In this document: positions 16,208 to 22,383 of the stretch, piece after piece
Layout: every line of letters begins with the position of its first letter
How positions within the stretch are numbered: the stretch's first letter is position 1
DNA from: a bacterium
GTDB taxonomy: Bacteria; Bacteroidota; Bacteroidia; Bacteroidales; Muribaculaceae
DNA: 22,383 nucleotides
Direction: 5' to 3'
NCBI GenBank assembly: GCA_004559845.1
Contig: SFWW01000042.1
Location: 1 to 22,383, forward strand
Translations under genes and position numbers: made by a program
The notes under the pieces: model-generated
The model's input: only the letters and a program-made list of their open reading frames with translations
The model's database searches: none
What the model was told of the DNA's origin: nothing

Positions 16208-16432
16208 TTGTGGAGTGGAAAGTACGATGCTAATGGAGGCTATCTTGTTGTGAAGAAAGACGGTGAAATCCTCTGCTATCATTTCTATGATCAGAACCGC
16301 TTCGAGGATTTCTTATTTAAGAACGCTTATCTTGAACGCGGCAAAACCCGTCGCCACGGCTACGTTTCACTTTACCGTGATGAAGATAGTAATGTTTACT
16401 TCAAGCTAAATCTCCAAATTCGCCTGAAGTAA
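16208..16432 (+). pseudogene. Remnant of an HpaII-family restriction endonuclease (C-terminus)
   Basis: About 74 residues are open, with GGYLVVKKDGEILCYHFYD, a NRFEDFLF segment and KLNLQIRLK at the end. From memory these resemble the C-terminus of HpaII-type type II endonucleases (CCGG cutters, usually around 350 residues), so about 80% of the gene would be missing. The frame is closed by a stop at 16181-16183 just upstream, and there is only a TTG as potential start. A perfect 9-bp stem hairpin, TTTCCACTC-AGT-GAGTGGAAA, sits at the break (about 16187-16207). No cognate methylase is visible. The family assignment rests on recall of conserved residues. Confidence 0.55.
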
Positions 16433-16472
16433 TTTATTTGACTATATAATATACATTAAAAATACAAACTTT

Positions 16473-16480
16473 TAACTTTG
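16473..16480 (+). promoter_or_regulatory. Possible -7 element
   Basis: TAACTTTG fits TAnnTTTG in an AT-rich stretch before the first 112-bp direct repeat. No -33 box is at the right distance, so support is weak. Confidence 0.3.
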
Positions 16481-16499
16481 TTTATCGGTTGATTCTGGC

Positions 16500-16611
16500 A
16501 AAAAAAATTGATCCGTATTGCTGAAAAAATATTCGCAAAAAGAATGTAGCTGCGCCCGGAATGCGCTGTGGCAAGGGTGAAGCGATTTTGCGCCTTTCAC
16601 CGCACAGGAAT
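16500..16611. repeat. 112-bp direct repeat, copy 1
   Basis: It is identical to 19397-19508 except for one base (A here, G there, just after the initial A-run and TTG), at a constant offset of 2897 bp. The second half can fold: CTGTG (from 16566) pairs with CACAG (to 16607), GGTGAA with TTCACC, and an inner GCG with CGC. The two copies bracket the RhuM-like fragment, the DUF6088/AbiEii pair, the methylase fragment and the IS remnant. Confidence 0.95.
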
Positions 16612-16899
16612 AGGAAGTTGTTCGGGGTAGTAGCCCCGACACTCCGAGCCGCTATAAAAGCGATATACAAGAGTGGAACGCTTTGCCCTGTAAGCACCCA
16701 ACGATGTGATTTAGCCACCCCTAAAGGTTGGGCTACATACTACAATCTTGAAGTGGTCATAGCCCTTGCGTTTCGGTTGAACACCTATGAAGCGAGCAGG
16801 ATAAGACAAAAGGTGTTGGAGTGTTTTTGCCAACGAAAAGAGAGTGGAATAGACTTCTTGATACTATTAGGGGATAATTCCTATTTATATTACAACTAA
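16561..16899 (+). CDS. RhuM-like protein, probably truncated at the 5' end
   Basis: The 112-residue frame has two parts. The first roughly 17 residues are encoded by the 112-bp direct repeat and are probably not native. The rest (KLFGVVAPTLRAAIKAIYKSG, then ATYYNLEVVIALAFRLNTYE) resembles RhuM/virulence-associated proteins found in Bacteroidetes mobile elements, where a LFGV helix-turn-helix-like segment precedes a YNLE-VIA-FR motif. The normal N-terminus appears lost at about 16612-16624, where the sequence AGGAAGTTGTTCG also occurs inside the lipoprotein gene at 19588-19600. It is likely a pseudogene; function unknown. Confidence 0.5.
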   Translation: MRCGKGEAILRLSPHRNRKLFGVVAPTLRAAIKAIYKSGTLCPVSTQRCDLATPKGWATYYNLEVVIALAFRLNTYEASRIRQKVLECFCQRKESGIDFLILLGDNSYLYYN

Positions 16900-17031
16900 A
16901 TACTAATGTAAACCCCAACAATCTTATTGTTTAAGGTTACTTGATTCATATTACACATTGTACAAAGCGATAGTATATGAGCAAACCGAATAAAATTTTT
17001 GGCAATTCATCATTTATTTGAATCCTTTTTG

Positions 17032-17039
17032 TATCTTTG
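17032..17039 (+). promoter_or_regulatory. Putative -7 element of the DUF6088-AbiEii operon
   Basis: TATCTTTG, identical to the -7 element of the first toxin-antitoxin locus. The -33 spacing is poor. It implies initiation near 17045, which supports the ATG at 17073 rather than the open frame back to 17037. Confidence 0.5.
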
Positions 17040-17072
17040 CATTTGAAAAATCATCAAAATTTCAAAGGTGAT

Positions 17073-17681
17073 ATGACTAATGAATATTCGATAGATGGTA
17101 TTACTCTTAGGCAACGCATAGAAGCGATGCCAGAGGATTGCATACTGTTTCGGTCTGATTTTCCTGAGTACCACACAGAATTTGTGGGAAGCATTTTGTC
17201 TGAGTTAACGACAGAAGGTATGCTTGTTAAAATTGCACATGGGATATATGCCAAACCGAGAAGAAGCAAATTCGGTGTTGTACTGCCCTCAGTTGATAAG
17301 GTGGTACAGGCAATTGCTGCTAGAGATAATGCAGAGGTATTGCCATCTGGTATGACAGCTCTGAATGCATTAGGGTTATCAACTCAAGTGCCAATGAATT
17401 ACACATACTTAACTACAGGAAGCGAAAGAACTGTAAACTTATCCAATAGGCAAGTAGTATTAAAACGAGGTGTACCCAAAAACTTCTGTTATGGTACTCG
17501 TCTCATCTCTTTACTTGTTCAGGCTCTGAAGGCTCTGAAAAAAGAGAATGTAGGAGAAGAAGAACTAAATATAATCCAACAATTGGTATTAAAAGAAACC
17601 GACAAGGAGACTTTAGCTAAAGATGTAGATATGATGCCTGCATGGATGAAACGAGTTATAAAACCAATGCTAACCGCTTAA
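17073..17681 (+). CDS. DUF6088/AbiEi-like antitoxin
   Basis: The 202-residue protein has an N-terminal winged-helix segment ending GMLVKIAHGIYAKPR, followed by LPSGMTALNALGLSTQVP and a C-terminal helical region. This is the DUF6088 pattern, regarded as an AbiEi-like antitoxin and commonly paired with AbiEii toxins in Bacteroidetes. The toxin gene follows 14 bp downstream. It differs clearly in sequence from the AbiEi at 10631, so the two loci are separate acquisitions rather than a duplication. Confidence 0.8.
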   Translation: MTNEYSIDGITLRQRIEAMPEDCILFRSDFPEYHTEFVGSILSELTTEGMLVKIAHGIYAKPRRSKFGVVLPSVDKVVQAIAARDNAEVLPSGMTALNALGLSTQVPMNYTYLTTGSERTVNLSNRQVVLKRGVPKNFCYGTRLISLLVQALKALKKENVGEEELNIIQQLVLKETDKETLAKDVDMMPAWMKRVIKPMLTA

Positions 17682-17695
17682 AATAGAAATAGATT

Positions 17696-18715
17696 ATGGA
17701 AAAATTGTGGTTAAACAATGAGATAGTGGACCGTTTAGCTATGTTGCAGCACACAGAGGCTGGGCATCCAGGTATTAATCAGGTAGCAATAGAAAAGGAT
17801 TGGTGGGTAACAGTTACATTAAAGGCATTATTCCAAACAGATTGCCATGATTCTTTGATATTCAAAGGCGGAACATCGTTGTCAAAAGGTTTTGGCATCA
17901 TTGAGCGTTTTTCTGAAGATATTGACTTGGCAATTAGTCATTCGTTCTTTGGTATTGAGAAGACTGGTAAAAGTCAGCGTGAGAAATTACGCAAAATGTC
18001 ACGAGCGTATATTCATAAGACCCTTTCTGCTCAATTAGATGCCCGTTTGAAAGAAATGGGAGTCTCTGGTTACAGTATAGAGAATGTTTCTCAAGTACAG
18101 GATAAAAATGGAGAATGGCGACCGATAGATTCAGACAAGGATCCTACTATAATCCTATTACACTATCCGTCAATTCTTGAAGATACTATCAATTATATTC
18201 CTCCACGTGTAAAGATTGAGATTAGTTGTCTTTCAATGGATGAACCAACGGAATTACGACCAATTCGTTCTTTAATCGGTGAAAGTTTTGATGGCGAAGA
18301 TACTGACGCAGAAAGTCTTGTTAGAACAGTAGTTCCTTCTCGCACATTCCTTGAAAAACTATTTCTTTTGGCGGAAGAATTCCAAAAAGAAAAACCTCGG
18401 AGCGTACGAATGTCACGACATCTGTATGACTTGGAAAAACTGATGGATACAGAGTATGGTAAAGAAGCGTTGTCGAATCGCGAACTTTATGATGCCATTG
18501 TTGAACATCGTAAGACTTATTATGCTTTGAAGTATGTAAACTATGATTCATACACTCCATCAACCATCAATTTTACGATACCAGAATCGGCTATGGAGGC
18601 GTGGCAAGATGACTATGCCGATATGAGACGGTTCTTCATCTATGGTGAATCTTTAGAGTTTGATGAACTTATGCACAGAATAGAGGAACTACAAAAACGA
18701 GTGGGGAATATATGA
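17696..18715 (+). CDS. abiEii: AbiEii-family nucleotidyltransferase toxin
   Basis: The 339-residue protein has an N-terminal KDWWVT segment, FKGGTSLSKGFGIIERFSED (Lys57, Gly58-Gly59-Thr60) running into IDLAI (Asp75, Asp77), the acidic strand RVKIEISCLS (Glu175) and a C-terminal SRTFLEKLFLL (Lys221) region with a following RHLYDLEKL (Asp245). All expected catalytic residues are present, so it should be an active NTP-dependent toxin. Second gene of the DUF6088 operon. It is followed within 25 bp by the convergent methylase remnant. Confidence 0.87.
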   Translation: MEKLWLNNEIVDRLAMLQHTEAGHPGINQVAIEKDWWVTVTLKALFQTDCHDSLIFKGGTSLSKGFGIIERFSEDIDLAISHSFFGIEKTGKSQREKLRKMSRAYIHKTLSAQLDARLKEMGVSGYSIENVSQVQDKNGEWRPIDSDKDPTIILLHYPSILEDTINYIPPRVKIEISCLSMDEPTELRPIRSLIGESFDGEDTDAESLVRTVVPSRTFLEKLFLLAEEFQKEKPRSVRMSRHLYDLEKLMDTEYGKEALSNRELYDAIVEHRKTYYALKYVNYDSYTPSTINFTIPESAMEAWQDDYADMRRFFIYGESLEFDELMHRIEELQKRVGNI

Positions 18716-18737
18716 TAGAAATGTTGTGTCAGATGGT

Positions 18738-18944
18738 TTATTTATTAAATAACGTGAGTTCGATGATTTTTATTTCAGCGTCAGTAAGTCCATATATATC
18801 ATAAACGACAGTATCAATTTGTCGTTCTAACAATGATGTATCGTGATTTGGATTACTCTTTTTAAGAGCAATAATCTCATTAACTATCTTGACAATTGAA
18901 TTTTGAACATCAGATGAATCCTTTTTCCTGACTTCGTCACTCAA
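18738..18944 (-). pseudogene. C-terminal remnant of an Eco57I-like DNA methylase
   Basis: A 68-codon frame on the minus strand contains NPNHDTSLLERQIDTVVYDI followed by YGLTDAEIKIIE. This closely resembles the conserved C-terminal tail of Eco57I-type restriction-modification methylases and PglX-like proteins, which often end with DTSALE-x-EIDxLVYxLYGLTxEEI. The catalytic methylase domain is absent. A stop lies just upstream in frame and the only start is TTG, so I call it a fragment of a lost R-M system. Confidence 0.6.
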
Positions 18945-18991
18945 AAATTGTTAATTTAATAATAGCCTTATTTACAGAATTTTGTAATTTT

Positions 18992-19383
18992 GTGTCACCC
19001 TAAAATGGGTGACACGGAGCAAAAAAGTACATAAGAAAGAAGAAATACCCATCCGGAAATCTCGGAATTATTGTTGTTGAGAAAGTCAATGGCAAAATGA
19101 AGGAACTTGCTACCATCGGTATTGCCAAGACTGATGATGAAATCGAGATTCGAGGCTCACGTCTGCATCTGCTTCGTGGCATTGAAAGTCTACAAGGAAC
19201 TGGAGCGTCTGCTCAAACTCTCAGAGATCAGGATGAGCGTCGACAAAGTGCTGGCGCTCGCACAGACAATCGTAACAATACAGATAAACCTCCCGCAAAA
19301 CAAGGAGACAATCAGCAAAACAATGCTCATGAAACGTCATCAGCGCATCGCACCTCTCTTCACCGACGAATTTTGGGTGACAC
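18992..19383 (+). mobile_element. Internally deleted IS1634-like insertion sequence
   Basis: This remnant of about 390 bp keeps both ends of a transposase. The N-terminal frame (about 19028-19150) reads YIRKKKYPSGNLGIIVVEKV then KMKELATIGIAKTDDEIE. The C-terminal frame (about 19148-19388) reads EAHVCICFVALKVYKELERL, then a DKVLALAQTI segment, ending APLFTDEFWVTR. The frames differ by one base at about 19150, where the catalytic middle is missing. Candidate terminal repeats are GTGTCACCCTAAAAT at the left and the inverse of ATTTTGGGTGACAC at the right. The left end also folds on itself (GTGTCACCC, six bases, GGGTGACAC). An 11-bp inverted pair, TGACTTCGTCA (18929-18939) and TGACGAAGTCA (19386-19396), flanks it. 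Family assignment is by recalled motif similarity. Confidence 0.65.
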
Positions 19384-19396
19384 GTTGACGAAGTCA

Positions 19397-19508
19397 AAAA
19401 AAAATTGGTCCGTATTGCTGAAAAAATATTCGCAAAAAGAATGTAGCTGCGCCCGGAATGCGCTGTGGCAAGGGTGAAGCGATTTTGCGCCTTTCACCGC
19501 ACAGGAAT
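19397..19508. repeat. 112-bp direct repeat, copy 2
   Basis: Second copy of 16500-16611 (111/112 identical). It starts about 13 bp after the IS remnant and ends 26 bp before the lipoprotein ATG, so its foldable half would lie in that gene's leader. A small hairpin, TGCTT-T-CAAA / TTTG-AAGCA (19508-19528), follows directly and lies where the ribosome would bind. Confidence 0.95.
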
Positions 19509-19534
19509 GCTTTCAAATTTTTGAAGCATCATCT

Positions 19535-20425
19535 ATGAAAAAAAGTATTATTCCTATATTATTATGGCTCTGGGTGAGTGTATGGATAGGAAGTTGTTCG
19601 AATTTTGAGTACATTCCCTACGGTGCCGACATCGACGGGCCACACGACCTCCACGCCAAAAATATTGCCGACATAGAGCGCATTTGCCAAGGATGCGACA
19701 CCATTCGCTTCGCCTTTATCACCGATTCGCAGGGTGCTTACGACGAAATGAAAGCAGCCATGGATGTGATTGACCGCGCGGGAAATGTGCAATTCATTGT
19801 GCATGGCGGCGACCAAAGCGATTTTGGCATTACCAAAGAATTTTTGTGGACGCGCAACATTTTTCTGTTGCATCCGCTCCCTTTCGTGTGCCTTTTGGGC
19901 AACCACGACTGCCTGGGGACCGGCGAGCACACCTTTCAATACCTTTACGGCGATGAAAATTTCTCGTTTAATGCTTCGTTTTTGCACTTTGTGGGGCTCA
20001 ACACCGTGGCTTTGGAATACGACTATTCGCGCCCGGTGCCTGATTTGAAATTTATAGAACGCGATTGCGAACAGGCTCTCGCTTTGCCCGACAGCCTCAC
20101 TTTCACTATCGTGGCAATGCATGCTCCACCACACGATGAGCAATTCAATGATAATGTGGACAATGTGTTTGAATACTATATCACCAAATACCCCGGACTG
20201 CGCAGCACCGACCCCTCCTACCCCGACGACGATACGGTGGAAGAAGCTAAACGCGGCACCCGACGCAATGGGTTTTGCCTCAACGGACACACCCACCAAG
20301 TAGACATCAAAAATATTTTTAATGATGGTGTGCTCTACTACGGCCTTGCGAACACCAAGAAGCGCATGGTACAGATTTACACCGTAACACGCAACGGATA
20401 TGACTGCCAAACGATTTCTTTCTAA
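19535..20425 (+). CDS. Lipoprotein calcineurin-like phosphoesterase
   Basis: The 296-residue protein has a lipoprotein signal ending GSC (Cys21). The phosphoesterase motifs are TDSQ (Asp64, Gln66 instead of the usual His), HGGD (Asp93), GNHD (Asn123-His124), MHAPP (His196) and GHTH (His252, His254). It is presumably anchored in the envelope. The substrate is unknown; the DxQ variant suggests a distinct subfamily, possibly with altered metal binding. Its last 26 bp overlap the next gene, implying coupling. The signal-peptide codons contain AGGAAGTTGTTCG, also found at the truncated end of the RhuM-like gene. Confidence 0.85.
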   Translation: MKKSIIPILLWLWVSVWIGSCSNFEYIPYGADIDGPHDLHAKNIADIERICQGCDTIRFAFITDSQGAYDEMKAAMDVIDRAGNVQFIVHGGDQSDFGITKEFLWTRNIFLLHPLPFVCLLGNHDCLGTGEHTFQYLYGDENFSFNASFLHFVGLNTVALEYDYSRPVPDLKFIERDCEQALALPDSLTFTIVAMHAPPHDEQFNDNVDNVFEYYITKYPGLRSTDPSYPDDDTVEEAKRGTRRNGFCLNGHTHQVDIKNIFNDGVLYYGLANTKKRMVQIYTVTRNGYDCQTISF

Positions 20426-21128
20426 CGCCTTGCTCGCTCTGATTTTGGCAACGAGTCTGCCGGCACAAGCCGGTGCTGTGGCGGATAGCGTGGCAATTGC
20501 CGACAGTGCTTCACAAATACCCAATGCTCCGCTGAGCGCCCACACCGACACGGTGGCGCCCACGCGGCAATATATCAACCACATCACCAAGCGTATCAAT
20601 TTTTGGAACTCGCTTATTCCCAATCTCTCACACCTGCAATATGCCGGCGGTATCGGTATGATTTCGATGGGAATGGGATGGGACTACGGTAAGCACAATC
20701 AATGGGAAACCTTTCTGATATTCGGCATCACGCCACGCAACCATACGCCACGCACCTACGTTACGATGGCAGTGAAGGAGATGTTCACCCCGTGGGATGT
20801 GAAAGTGTGGCGCCATGTGGAGATTTCGCCGCTGTTTGCTTCCTTCACCATCTCTACCCTGCTTGATGGCGAATTTTGGGTCAAAAACCCCGAGCGCTAC
20901 CCTTCGGGCTACTATTCTTTCTCGACCAAAACACGCCTACACTTGGGCATCGGACAAAAAATTAAACTCAAAAACATACAACATAAATCGCACTTCGTGA
21001 AGCATTTGGCGCTATTCTACGAAGTGTCGACTTGCGACCTTTACCTCATTAACAAAATTCGCAACCGCTCTATTCCCACCAAAGACATCATTTGCTTAGC
21101 CATCGGCATTCAAGCCACGTTTTTCTAA
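20400..21128 (+). CDS. Probable outer-membrane protein of unknown function
   Basis: The 242-residue protein has a cleavable signal peptide (about 1-24, ending PAQA), a low-complexity Ala/Asp/Ser linker (about 25-55) and alternating hydrophobic strands with many aromatic residues (about 75-242), ending in Phe-Phe. That pattern fits a small outer-membrane beta-barrel. I do not recognise a named family. The start overlaps the end of the lipoprotein phosphoesterase gene by 26 bp, so the two are probably co-translated and may act together at the envelope. Confidence 0.75.
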   Translation: MTAKRFLSNALLALILATSLPAQAGAVADSVAIADSASQIPNAPLSAHTDTVAPTRQYINHITKRINFWNSLIPNLSHLQYAGGIGMISMGMGWDYGKHNQWETFLIFGITPRNHTPRTYVTMAVKEMFTPWDVKVWRHVEISPLFASFTISTLLDGEFWVKNPERYPSGYYSFSTKTRLHLGIGQKIKLKNIQHKSHFVKHLALFYEVSTCDLYLINKIRNRSIPTKDIICLAIGIQATFF

Positions 21129-21143
21129 AAAACTGCCGACCGG

Positions 21144-21902
21144 CTACACATACAGCTCATTTTCTTTCCTTGTGGCACACACTTTTTTCAAGCCCTGTGT
21201 TGCCAGAAAGTTCATCACTGCGCCAATGCTTCTTGCTCCCGTGGGGCACACCATCACACACCGCATACAGGAAATGCACTTCGCAGTGTCCACCTTCTTC
21301 GGGTGGGAAAGGGAAATGGCTTCTGCCGGACATGCTTTGGCGCAAATGCCACAACCATTGCATCCTCGTCGGCCTTTGGGTTGAGGCACTTTGCCGCCTT
21401 GCTTGTAGGGAGAATTACCCGGCACTTGTGGCACAGTGCATGGGTCGGCTTCTGCTTTGCGCAGAATCGCGGAGGCAAATTGGCGAAGCTCCTGTGCATC
21501 GAGGTCATCGGGTCGGCCCTTACCATACCTTCTGATTATGCTGTGTTCGGCCACGGCAGCCACAGCGGCGATTACCCGAAATCCCATCTCCAATGCCACA
21601 TCGCGCAATTCCAACAAGGCATCATCGTAGGCACGATTGCCGAAAACGGCTACCACTACGCATTTCGCCCCTTGTGCATCCACCTTCCGAAGACGCTCCA
21701 CAGCTAATGCCGGCACACGCCCGGCAAACACGGGCATAGCAATCACAGCCAAATCCGCCTTGTTTATTTTAGGCAATCGGAGGTGGGCGGTCGTTACGCA
21801 AAGGTCGGTCACCTCGCTCACTGTGCCTATGGCTTGGCATAATAGACTACTCACTCGTTGGGTGCCCCCAGTGGGGCTGAATATGATTTGATGTATGTTC
21901 AT
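21144..21902 (-). CDS. EFR1-family flavodoxin-ferredoxin fusion
   Basis: The 252-residue protein fuses an N-terminal flavodoxin-like domain (FMN-phosphate loop SPTGGT at 9-14, FGNRAYDDALLEL at 87-99, EHSI at 119-122) to two 4Fe-4S clusters (Cys181, 184, 187, 191 and Cys209, 212, 215, 219, each ending in CP). This layout defines the EFR1 family of electron-transfer proteins. The redox partner is unknown. It is convergent with the outer-membrane gene, with only 15 bp between the stops. Confidence 0.88.
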   Translation of the reverse strand: MNIHQIIFSPTGGTQRVSSLLCQAIGTVSEVTDLCVTTAHLRLPKINKADLAVIAMPVFAGRVPALAVERLRKVDAQGAKCVVVAVFGNRAYDDALLELRDVALEMGFRVIAAVAAVAEHSIIRRYGKGRPDDLDAQELRQFASAILRKAEADPCTVPQVPGNSPYKQGGKVPQPKGRRGCNGCGICAKACPAEAISLSHPKKVDTAKCISCMRCVMVCPTGARSIGAVMNFLATQGLKKVCATRKENELYV

Positions 21903-21985
21903 TTATTCGTGATTTTATCTGCTCTCCATATTCAAAAGCAATCCACTTGATGGATATGGCACGCGTATTAATTATAAAAACTCCA

Positions 21986-21993
21986 CAAAAATA
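21986..21993 (-). promoter_or_regulatory. Putative -7 element of the EFR1 gene
   Basis: The minus strand reads TATTTTTG, fitting TAnnTTTG, about 85 bp before the ATG at 21902. No clear -33 box. Confidence 0.4.
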
Positions 21994-22041
21994 CAAAAAA
22001 ACCACACATTCTGCTCGCATCTCGCCATTATTTTGTGTTTA

Positions 22042-22287
22042 TTTCCTACGGCTATTTTTGATAGCGGCTGCTTGATTTGGTGAGGTTTGGAGGGATGGGG
22101 GTTGGTGGCTTGGGTGGGATGGAAGTTGGTGGCTTGAGTGGGATGGAAGAGAACAAAAAGTCGGCTTCGCCGAAAAAAAACTACGGCTATGGCTTGCAGG
22201 ATAGTATCGTGTGTATCATGGGTGGTGTGTCACTACCTGTGGGCGGGCATTTGTGTGTGGGTGTGTTATTTAAATGAAAGAGTCGTG
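22042..22287. repeat. Dispersed intergenic repeat cluster at the window end
   Basis: It contains the TACGGCTATTTTTGATAGCGGC module with GCTTGATTTGG (22042-22081, copy of 5188-5234), two tandem G-rich segments sharing GTTGGTGGCTTG (about 22100-22145), the GTCGGCTTCGCCG hairpin module with flanking A-runs (22160-22180), a stretch matching 578-606, and the 17-bp TAAATGAAAGAGTCGTG (22271-22287) also found at 10534-10550. No gene is apparent in 21903-22327. Confidence 0.75.
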
Positions 22288-22327
22288 TCTCGCCCTGAAA
22301 AAAGTTGACTCCTAAAAGAGCAAAAAG

Positions 22328-22383
22328 ATGATAAAATTTCAGAGTCTGCCGAGACAGAAACGGCAAGAGATCCGCGACGAAGT
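22328..22383 (+). CDS. Start of an ORF cut by the window end
   Basis: An ATG opens a frame of 18 complete codons (MIKFQSLPRQKRQEIRDE) running to the last base. The basic, helix-prone start would fit a DNA-binding protein or transposase N-terminus, but this is too short to identify. An A/G-rich stretch (AAAAGAGCAAAAAG) lies just upstream. It could also be spurious. Confidence 0.3.
   Translation, partial: MIKFQSLPRQKRQEIRDE

Noticed and set aside
16200..19510. Integrative element attached at a tRNA
   Set aside because: No tRNA gene, integrase or attachment-like core seen; the 112-bp repeats are reported as such without that claim.

Overview
The window looks like a chromosomal segment of a Bacteroidales gut-type bacterium. 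Several genes are preceded by the Bacteroidetes promoter signature TAnnTTTG (one has a perfectly spaced TTTG). Shine-Dalgarno sites are weak. The families present (long bifunctional Rel, 7TM-HD protein, PorE-like OmpA lipoprotein, SPOR lipoprotein, EFR1 ferredoxin, DUF6088/AbiEii pairs) are typical of that phylum. A Muribaculaceae- or Prevotella-like host is a guess; no rRNA or other marker settles the genus.

Layout. 1-721: non-coding repeats, including a 33-copy 9-bp tandem array. 722-5097 (minus): a two-gene operon of a Rel/SpoT (p)ppGpp synthetase/hydrolase followed by a 7TM-HD (PgpH-like) phosphodiesterase. 5198-5931: a repeat-rich gap with a long imperfect hairpin, a 90-bp block shared with the window start, and a REPIN-like element. 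5932-7116: a class I aminotransferase, ended by a strong hairpin shared with the convergent neighbour. 7353-10378 (minus): metallophosphoesterase, acyltransferase-3 membrane protein, ECF-type sigma factor and an overlapping four-helix membrane protein. 10631-12330: an AT-rich AbiEi/AbiEii type IV toxin-antitoxin pair. 12528-16058: PorE-like OmpA lipoprotein with an unusual charged tail, a YfcE-type phosphoesterase and a SPOR lipoprotein.

16059-19508 is the most dynamic part. It is a graveyard of defence genes: an HpaII-type endonuclease C-terminus, a truncated RhuM-like gene, an intact DUF6088/AbiEii pair, the C-terminus of an Eco57I-like methylase and an internally deleted IS1634-like transposase. 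A 112-bp direct repeat (111/112 identical, offset 2897 bp) brackets the 2.8 kb from the RhuM-like fragment to the IS remnant.

19535-21128: a lipoprotein phosphoesterase and an outer-membrane-type protein with overlapping ends. 21144-21902 (minus): an EFR1-family flavodoxin-ferredoxin fusion. 21903-22383: further copies of the dispersed repeats and the first codons of an ORF that runs off the window.

Best candidates for novelty: the multi-module intergenic repeat family, the REPIN-like element, the 112-bp repeats with a 15-bp junction match inside a neighbouring gene, and the charged tail on the OmpA protein. The long antisense ORFs are shadows. I saw no tRNA, rRNA or CRISPR array.
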